Below are positions 1 through 4,730 of a DNA stretch of 5,797 nucleotides, one piece after another. The first letter of the stretch is position 1. Each line of letters begins with the position of its first letter. The position numbers were made by a program, and so were the translations under genes. The notes under the pieces were generated by a model. That model was not told where the DNA came from. It did no database searches and was given only the letters and a program-made list of their open reading frames with translations. The DNA lies in NCBI GenBank assembly GCA_002496635.1, contig DAKQ01000121.1, positions 1 to 5,797 on the forward strand, given 5' to 3'. The DNA comes from Euryarchaeota archaeon UBA82 (lineage in GTDB: Archaea > Thermoplasmatota > Poseidoniia > Poseidoniales > Poseidoniaceae).

Positions 1-206
1 ATTGTGAATGTGTAGGTTTCACTTGCGTTGAAAACCTCAGGCAACCCTTCAACAAGAATTGTTGTCGAACCATCGTTGCCTCCGGCGTGACATGAACATC
101 CAGCGTTTGCTCCTTGTCCAATACCTCCGGGCATTGCACTGAATTGTGGGATGAGCATCAATGAGGCGATAACAAGCCCGAGAAGTGCAATCGTGCGTCG
201 TTGCAT
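1..206 (-). CDS. Exported CSCH-motif protein, possibly choice-of-anchor V / Reeler-like (3' end missing)
   Basis: This partial gene runs off the left edge; 68 complete codons are visible. Residues 1-24 form a secretion signal: basic MQRR, a hydrophobic stretch (about 5-20), then QFSA before a small-residue segment. A Gly/Ala-rich segment follows, then CSCH at 37-40 and AGGNDGSTTI, then a beta-rich segment containing VEGLPEVF and ETYTFT. A Cys/His motif just after the signal, followed by an Ig-like fold of this kind, recalls proteins annotated as choice-of-anchor V or Reeler-like; I recognise this by pattern only. The motif is CxCH, one residue shorter than the CxxCH of c-type cytochromes, so heme binding is not assured. 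The start is set by the TGATG overlap with the coxB stop and by a GGAGGTG ribosome binding site 7 bases upstream. Tight coupling to coxB suggests a role at the outer membrane face connected with the oxidase, for example metal or redox handling. That role is inference. Confidence 0.7.
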   Translation of the reverse strand, partial: MQRRTIALLGLVIASLMLIPQFSAMPGGIGQGANAGCSCHAGGNDGSTTILVEGLPEVFNASETYTFT

Positions 207-1195
207 CACATTCCACCTCCATCGTAGTTGCTTGCTGAACTTGAACCACTCTTCTTGACTCCAGTATCTAAGTCACAGGTCATTCCCTCGCGGGCGACAA
301 CCATCACTTCACCAGTCATAATCGAATGTTGCATTCCACAGTATTCGGCACAACTGATTGGGAATGTACCGGCATCATCAGGCATGAATCCGAGCGTTGT
401 ACCGCTCTCTAATCCTGGTACGAAGTCTTCCTTCATCCCCCATTCTGGGAGCCAGAAAGCGTGTTGAACACCAACGTTTCGAGTGTCAGATGGGTCAACT
501 GGCAAGGAGTGCATGTTGGCTATGATGATCTCGTCACAAGGGATGATCATCGGGTTTGATGGTGTAATCAATTTGTGCCCGATAGGGATATGCTCCCAGG
601 TGTGAAGGAGTACGCCGTCAGCGTCGTAGACTTTGACATGATTATGTTCAGAGGCCTTGAATTCTGTATTCGCCAAGGCTCTAATGTCTGTGCCATTGAA
701 GAAGAGTTCTTGTTCTTGGGCTCCAAGTTTTACTTCAATCGAAGAAGCGGCCGGATTTCCATCGGCAGTGACTTGCATTGTTTCTGTTGCCGAATCCCAA
801 ACAACCTCAATTCCAGTATCTGTGTCTTCCCAAGTGAGCGATTCCTCATAGACGAATTCGAAATACCACTGGTAAGCGTTGACTGTGATGTCAAAGGTTT
901 CTGCCTCTTCGTCAAAGTTCCAAACTGCAGAATTTGAACCAAGTGCCATGACTGTAAGCCAGACACAGAGAACGGTTGGGATGAGATAGAACATCACTTC
1001 CAAGGGGGTGTTATGCCGGTCGACAGGAAACGCTCCAACCTCGATATGATCGATATCAGTCGTATCGGGTTCAACACCATCTCGATATCTCAACATTGCA
1101 GTAAACAGCCAACCAAATACAAATATCGCGACAAGAATCGACCAAAACATGAACTTGTCGTAAAGAACGTAGAAAACGGTATCTTCCGCTGGCAT
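206..1195 (-). CDS. coxB: Cytochrome c oxidase subunit II (CuA subunit) with a large insertion
   Basis: Subunit II of a heme-copper oxygen reductase accepts electrons at the binuclear CuA centre, on the outer face of the membrane, and passes them to subunit I. The 329-residue protein has two membrane helices (about 13-35 and 66-87), then the aromatic AYQWYFEF motif (107-114) that begins the outer cupredoxin domain. The CuA ligand set is complete: H245 in QHAFWLPEWG, then CAEYCGMQHSIM (282-293), giving C282, E284, C286, H290 and M293. Between the QW motif and the His-ligand strand lie about 130 residues, where ordinary subunits have roughly 45, so this is an expanded version. There is no cleavable signal peptide and no fused cytochrome c domain. 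The tail (about 314-329) is Ser/Gly-rich. The ATG at 1195 is preceded by GGTG 5 bases upstream. The gene is first in its transcript, divergent from the Toprim gene; its stop overlaps the next start. Subunit I is not in the window. Confidence 0.96.
   Translation of the reverse strand: MPAEDTVFYVLYDKFMFWSILVAIFVFGWLFTAMLRYRDGVEPDTTDIDHIEVGAFPVDRHNTPLEVMFYLIPTVLCVWLTVMALGSNSAVWNFDEEAETFDITVNAYQWYFEFVYEESLTWEDTDTGIEVVWDSATETMQVTADGNPAASSIEVKLGAQEQELFFNGTDIRALANTEFKASEHNHVKVYDADGVLLHTWEHIPIGHKLITPSNPMIIPCDEIIIANMHSLPVDPSDTRNVGVQHAFWLPEWGMKEDFVPGLESGTTLGFMPDDAGTFPISCAEYCGMQHSIMTGEVMVVAREGMTCDLDTGVKKSGSSSASNYDGGGM
214..220 (-). promoter_or_regulatory. Ribosome binding site of the CSCH protein, inside the coxB coding end
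   Basis: The minus strand reads GGAGGTG, a perfect complement to the archaeal 16S 3' tail (CACCTCC), 7 bases before the ATG at 206. The same bases encode part of the Gly-Gly-Gly-Met tail of subunit II. This decides the start of the downstream gene and supports translational coupling. Confidence 0.8.
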
Positions 1196-1200
1196 AGTAC

Positions 1201-1204
1201 CACC
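1201..1204 (-). promoter_or_regulatory. Ribosome binding site of coxB
   Basis: The minus strand reads AGGGTGG just before the ATG at 1195. Its GGTG core lies 5 bases from the start codon, a usual archaeal arrangement. It is weaker than the GGAGGTG of the following gene. Confidence 0.5.
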
Positions 1205-1374
1205 CTGATTAAAGGGGCGAGAAAGCCTACTTTAAGCATTGGCGTAAAGCAAGCACCAGATTGAAATTCTTTCCCCCCATTTTCTTTCATATGAACGTAT
1301 ATTCCTCTTTTCGAATCAATACGTTTATTGAAAAACCTAAACCACTGACATGACAACAGGCCAGTAGGCGATTA

Positions 1375-1380
1375 AGAGGT
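1375..1380 (+). promoter_or_regulatory. Ribosome binding site of the Toprim gene
   Basis: AGAGGT lies 8 bases before the ATG at 1389 and matches part of the GGAGGT consensus. It supports that ATG as the start. Confidence 0.6.
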
Positions 1381-1388
1381 ATTTTGAG

Positions 1389-1853
1389 ATGAATAATTCA
1401 CCAAATACCATCGAACGTTTTCAGAAAGCTGGACAGGCCCTCGAAACAGCTCGGTTACGAAATCGAGATGAAGGATTTGCTATCATTGTCGAAGGCCCTC
1501 GCGACAAAATAGCGCTGAAACATCTCGGGTTTACAGGACCTCTCGAAGTGGTGAACAGAGGATGGGGGATGGACCGTTTGGTTGCGTTTTTGTATGAAAC
1601 ATACGGAACTCGAACCAACGATGGAAAAGCCACTATGACACTTCTCATGGATTGGGATCGAACCGGCGGCAGATTGCAATCAAATCTACGTCGGAGACTC
1701 GAATCCTTCGATGTTCAAATCGATGAAGAATTACGACGCGTCCTCATGAAGACACTGAAACCTGAAACCCGCGTCGTCGAGAGTCTTGGTGGTCTTGCGG
1801 GAGCACTCATGCCATACATGGGCGGCGATGAGTCTATTGTACATGATTCATAG
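1389..1853 (+). CDS. Small Toprim-domain protein, UPF0292-like
   Basis: The Toprim fold is a metal-dependent catalytic core found in DnaG primases, topoisomerases, RNase M5 and OLD nucleases. This 154-residue protein is little more than that domain after a short helical lead (about 1-27). The first acidic motif is AIIVEGPRDK (31-40), with E35 as the expected catalytic glutamate. The second is LLMDWDRTGG (85-94), the D88-x-D90 metal pair followed by R91. The latter part, with RRRLES and EELRRVLMK, matches the layout of the archaeal UPF0292 small primase-like Toprim proteins, whose exact role is not established as far as I know. It is not a full DnaG, as it has no zinc-binding or RNA-polymerase-like region. 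The NERD gene follows 44 bases downstream on the same strand, so the two probably share a transcript. Alternatives are an RNase M5-like maturation nuclease or a structural Toprim protein. The domain call is firm; the activity is unknown. Confidence 0.85.
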   Translation: MNNSPNTIERFQKAGQALETARLRNRDEGFAIIVEGPRDKIALKHLGFTGPLEVVNRGWGMDRLVAFLYETYGTRTNDGKATMTLLMDWDRTGGRLQSNLRRRLESFDVQIDEELRRVLMKTLKPETRVVESLGGLAGALMPYMGGDESIVHDS

Positions 1854-1883
1854 AATTCAAGGTTGAAGTTCAAATACCCTGCT

Positions 1884-1887
1884 GGAG
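1884..1887 (+). promoter_or_regulatory. Ribosome binding site of the NERD gene
   Basis: GGAG lies 10 bases before the ATG at 1898. Aligned to GGAGGTG this equals a spacing of 7, the same as for the CSCH gene. It supports the chosen start. Confidence 0.5.
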
Positions 1888-1897
1888 AAGAACATCC

Positions 1898-3145
1898 ATG
1901 GGGCTTCTGAAAAACTATCGATGGCTCAAAGCCCGGCCAACCAAACCCTATCCGAAGCCAGACTTTGCCAAGATTGCAGCAATCAAAGCAGAACGAGATC
2001 TCCTTAATCACATCCGGAAAGTTGACGGTGTAGTCGAAATTTTTCATTCCGCCCGAATTAACCAAATCATCAAAGGAAGAAGTCGCCGAGAAGCAGACCT
2101 TATCGTTCTCATGACCGATAGAATCGTCTTCATAGAAGTAAAGAATTACAAAGGTGAGGTGACAATGCAAGATCATGTTTTGCACCAAAGCGGCATATCA
2201 AGAGGTTGGACATTCGCTAGACTTGAGGAAGCGGTTGGACGATTCCGTGAAATTGCTCGAGAGGTCGGAATTGTTCTGGCGGGCGATGTTATCGAGACGG
2301 TTCTGGCTTGCGTCGGAAGCGGGACGGTTGAAGCCTCAGTCCGGCCAAAAGCACTCACCGGTTCCTTCGTCGCTGATTCAAAAGCAAAGGTCAAGGAGAT
2401 TCTTTCAGAACCTCGCAAGGACTTCGAAGAATTTGATGTGGAGACCATTCGGGCACTTGACAAGCTTCTTTCTATGTTTGGAACGTGGGATAGCATTCAA
2501 TTCCCAAGTCAAGCAAAGAACGACGGCGATCTCAAATCACCACGAATCGTTCGTGAATGGCGTAAACAGTATTCCGAATTACGCGTCGTCAATGCTCGTA
2601 GTTGGTGGGCTACCTTCTTCAAGGGGCCAAAGTTTTGTGGAGAACTTATTCCCCGTCAAGGAAATCGTGTTGAACTCGTTGACTTGGACTATGAAGAATT
2701 AGTTGGCCTGTACAATCCTCACGAAATGAGCGACGAAGAACACCCTTTCGAAGACCTCTCATCCATTACCTTCGGGTATACTGAAGTACATGATTGGTCT
2801 AAAGTTCAGTTGATTAAGAAGCAGAAAGAAAAACCTAGTGAAGCAAACGAAGCCGCTGAAACCTCTGCTCCTCAAGAAGGCGATATCATACGTCAAGCAA
2901 GAGTCATCAATCATCTCACTGGGGCAAATGAAGGCATCATTTTCCGTTTGAATAAGAAGATTACAGGCGTTTATTGGCGCAATAAGATGACCGAAATGGA
3001 ATGGACACTCAAGGATGCGACCATGGCTGTTAACTCTGCTCACGATGTTGAAATCACGTCCAGTCGATACATTAAGAGTAAAAAACGCTGGCAAATCCAG
3101 GTGAAGACCGTCGAGAAAGTGGCCTTCAGAGATCAGGAGGAATGA
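1898..3145 (+). CDS. NERD-domain (nuclease-related) protein with unknown C-terminal region
   Basis: NERD domains are predicted PD-(D/E)xK-type nuclease folds. In this 415-residue protein the domain lies at about 25-165. It shows E32 in AERDLL, D67 in READLIVL, and E80-V-K82 in IVFIEVKNYKGEV. That is the order expected for an active site, so nothing essential looks lost. The stretch 100-240 is soluble and helical; 240-290 is beta-rich and aromatic (WWATFFKGPKF). A charged, low-complexity linker (about 305-328) leads to an 85-residue C-terminal segment (330-415) that I do not recognise. It is rich in basic and aromatic residues and could bind nucleic acid, which is inference. There is no signal peptide or membrane segment, so it should be cytoplasmic. 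The gene follows the Toprim gene by 44 bases. Its last 20 bases overlap the 3' end of the convergent Lrp gene. DNA repair, RNA processing or defence are all possible; the sequence does not decide. Confidence 0.85.
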   Translation: MGLLKNYRWLKARPTKPYPKPDFAKIAAIKAERDLLNHIRKVDGVVEIFHSARINQIIKGRSRREADLIVLMTDRIVFIEVKNYKGEVTMQDHVLHQSGISRGWTFARLEEAVGRFREIAREVGIVLAGDVIETVLACVGSGTVEASVRPKALTGSFVADSKAKVKEILSEPRKDFEEFDVETIRALDKLLSMFGTWDSIQFPSQAKNDGDLKSPRIVREWRKQYSELRVVNARSWWATFFKGPKFCGELIPRQGNRVELVDLDYEELVGLYNPHEMSDEEHPFEDLSSITFGYTEVHDWSKVQLIKKQKEKPSEANEAAETSAPQEGDIIRQARVINHLTGANEGIIFRLNKKITGVYWRNKMTEMEWTLKDATMAVNSAHDVEITSSRYIKSKKRWQIQVKTVEKVAFRDQEE

Positions 3146-3581
3146 CCCGTCCATCCTCTTTTACCGTGTTGAGGACAACTTGGGTAAAAGAGCGCTGTAC
3201 GCCCTTGAGCGTGAACACAGTCTTGGTCAAATCATCCAAATCCTTTCTGCTTTGAACGCGAGCTAAAACCATCGAATCGTAGTCGCCTGTTACGTCGTAA
3301 ACAGCAAAGACTCGAGGGTCTGCAGCAATGTTTTGTTGAACGTTGATCATCGAACCTTTTTCGATTCGCAATCCAGTAATAACCGTCATTGTCCAACCGA
3401 TACTTTCAGGCTCTAATAGGACTGTATATCCTTTGATGACACCGAGCTCTTCCAATCTACGGAGTCGATTGGTGATGGTCCCTTGTGCAACTCCTATCTT
3501 CTGAGCAAGGCCTCGTTGGCTGATACGTGCATCTTCAAGCAGAACAGCGAGGAGCCTTCGGTCGGTATCATCGAGTTGCAT
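3126..3581 (-). CDS. Lrp/AsnC-family transcription regulator
   Basis: Lrp/AsnC proteins are DNA-binding regulators, common in archaea, that often sense amino acids or other small metabolites. The 151-residue length is standard. Residues 3-50 form the winged helix-turn-helix: LDDTDRRLL, then ISQRGLAQKIGVAQGTITNRL, with the recognition helix about 33-44. Residues 65-140 form the RAM ligand-binding and oligomerisation domain, including VTGDYDSMVLARV (97-109), whose Gly-Asp-Tyr-Asp is characteristic of the family. It is the third gene of the minus-strand operon, 12 bases after the stop of the membrane-protein gene. No clear Shine-Dalgarno sequence precedes the ATG, so it may rely on reinitiation. 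The effector and targets cannot be read from sequence; control of its own operon is a common habit of the family but is not shown here. Its final codons overlap the NERD gene on the other strand. Confidence 0.93.
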   Translation of the reverse strand: MQLDDTDRRLLAVLLEDARISQRGLAQKIGVAQGTITNRLRRLEELGVIKGYTVLLEPESIGWTMTVITGLRIEKGSMINVQQNIAADPRVFAVYDVTGDYDSMVLARVQSRKDLDDLTKTVFTLKGVQRSFTQVVLNTVKEDGRVIPPDL

Positions 3582-3593
3582 AGTTGGCCGTTA

Positions 3594-4730
3594 TCAGGCT
3601 TCAACTTCAACGCTTCGTTCCTCGTCTTTGCGACCAGGTAGACGAATATTTTGCGTCCATCCACCAAGACTCTCGACATCCATTTTCAAGAGAATAAGAA
3701 GTCCTTGTTGGTGCCACTTTTTGAGACGTACTTCGAATGTAAATGCTTCACCTGGCTCGATTTTACTTCGCTTAACGCCTCCACGCATGGTCCAAGGAGC
3801 AATTGCTTCACAGCCTTCAGTCGTAATCAATTTCTTTTTTGCTAGAATCTCGATAAGGACAACAGGATCTTTCGAATCTTTCCATAACGCCCGTATTTCT
3901 GGTAGCCCATGTTCTTGATTGAGCGAGCCTCGAATGACTGAGCCGATGATGAACGCAGCAACGATGATCATTGCAAGCGGCGGCAGATGGTCGAGAACGG
4001 TGAGGTCTTCTGTGGAAGTTGGAACCGTTGTTTCGTACATGGCAATAACACCAGGTTGACCAGTTGCATTGTCTTCAGCTCCCAGAACAACAAAGATGAC
4101 GCGCCATCCATATGCTTCTTCTGAAAGGTCAACACCTGCTGCTGACAGATGCTCATAGGAGATTTCAACATCGACCGCTGAGGAGTTGTTCGCCTTGGTA
4201 AAGAAGCCAACATCAGAAGTCATATCGCGAACCAATAAAGGGAGTTCTCTGCCATGTTGATCTGTTGCATCACGTTCGATAAACAGAATTTGCATCAAAG
4301 CATCATCACGCAGTTCAACCGTTGGCGTAAAGGTCATGTTCGCAACGAAGTAGTATTGATCCTCATAATCTGAACGAATCGATAATGTTCCTGTTAAGTC
4401 GACAAGGTGCTGACGTGTATCTTCGCCATTTCCATTGATGAGTGAGGCTGTTTGATCAAGTTCAATCCCGTTTGTTCCAGCGCGTAGATTGGCATCATCA
4501 TCTGGCCAATCCGATCCTGTTGTTTCACTATGCCTCCACCAGTTGACAACAACATCGCCATCATTTGTTGCATTGCAATCTTCGCATCGCATCATTTGGT
4601 CAGGAAAGTGTTCAACGTATCGATGTTCGACATCTGTTTGTTCTCCCAGATTCCATTCCAAATGCAAACTGGTTGATGCGGAAGCCAACGGTAGAAGGAG
4701 GACAAGAACAAACAAAAGCCAACGCTTCAT
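3594..4730 (-). CDS. Exported single-pass membrane protein of unknown function
   Basis: I do not recognise this 378-residue protein as a named family. It starts with a clear signal peptide: MKRW, a Leu-rich core, and cleavage probably after SASA (about residue 18). About 230 acidic, beta-rich residues should then lie outside the cell. They contain a CxxC pair (C49, C52) and sequons at N53, N131, N181/N182 and N221, consistent with archaeal N-glycosylation. One transmembrane helix follows (about 248-266, LPPLAMIIVAAFIIGSVIRG). The remaining 110 residues are basic (with KDSKDPVVLIEILAKKK and KWHQQGLLILLKMD) and should be cytoplasmic, perhaps a small helical-plus-beta domain. The layout resembles a surface sensor or anchored receptor, but no catalytic or signalling motif is visible. 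The start is fixed by ATGA overlap with the methyltransferase stop and a strong GGAGG site. The Lrp gene follows after 12 bases, so a link to transcription control is conceivable but unproven. Confidence 0.8.
   Translation of the reverse strand: MKRWLLFVLVLLLPLASASTSLHLEWNLGEQTDVEHRYVEHFPDQMMRCEDCNATNDGDVVVNWWRHSETTGSDWPDDDANLRAGTNGIELDQTASLINGNGEDTRQHLVDLTGTLSIRSDYEDQYYFVANMTFTPTVELRDDALMQILFIERDATDQHGRELPLLVRDMTSDVGFFTKANNSSAVDVEISYEHLSAAGVDLSEEAYGWRVIFVVLGAEDNATGQPGVIAMYETTVPTSTEDLTVLDHLPPLAMIIVAAFIIGSVIRGSLNQEHGLPEIRALWKDSKDPVVLIEILAKKKLITTEGCEAIAPWTMRGGVKRSKIEPGEAFTFEVRLKKWHQQGLLILLKMDVESLGGWTQNIRLPGRKDEERSVEVEA

Larger units (their letters stand above)
1196..1388. promoter_or_regulatory. 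Divergent promoter region between coxB and the Toprim gene
   Basis: This 193-base non-coding gap lies between two divergently transcribed genes and must contain both promoters. For coxB (minus strand), the TATA-like GCTTAAA at 1237-1231 would place a transcript start near 1207, giving a short leader that just holds the ribosome binding site. For the Toprim gene (plus strand), TTTATTG at 1324-1330 would place a start near 1352; GTATATTC at 1297-1304 is an alternative. The boxes are assigned by eye and are weak individually. The middle (1267-1288) is an almost pure pyrimidine tract with a run of six C. No tRNA-like or riboswitch-like structure was recognised. Confidence 0.5.

Noticed and set aside
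37..40. Calling the left-edge protein a c-type cytochrome from its Cys/His motif
   Set aside because: The motif (protein residues 37-40) is CSCH, not CxxCH, and the rest of the visible sequence is beta-rich, unlike a small cytochrome c.
1293..1304. Imperfect palindrome GAACGTATATTC as an operator
   Set aside because: Only the outer GAA/TTC and central TA are symmetric; such a short match is expected by chance, and it overlaps a possible TATA box.
1715..2188. A 157-codon minus-strand open frame across the Toprim/NERD junction
   Set aside because: It overlaps two well-supported genes, including the NERD active-site region, and its product looks like random composition without motifs.
2175..2702. 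A 175-codon plus-strand open frame inside the NERD gene
   Set aside because: It is a shifted frame of the NERD gene, with no domain resemblance and no initiation signal.
3080..3085. T6 run on the minus strand as terminator of the Lrp operon
   Set aside because: It lies about 40 bases past the Lrp stop, which would suit an archaeal terminator, but six T alone inside an AT-moderate coding region is not enough.
1389..3145. Toprim-NERD pair as a known OLD or Gabija-like defence system
   Set aside because: There is no ATPase or helicase domain in either protein or next to them, so none of the known Toprim-containing defence architectures fits.
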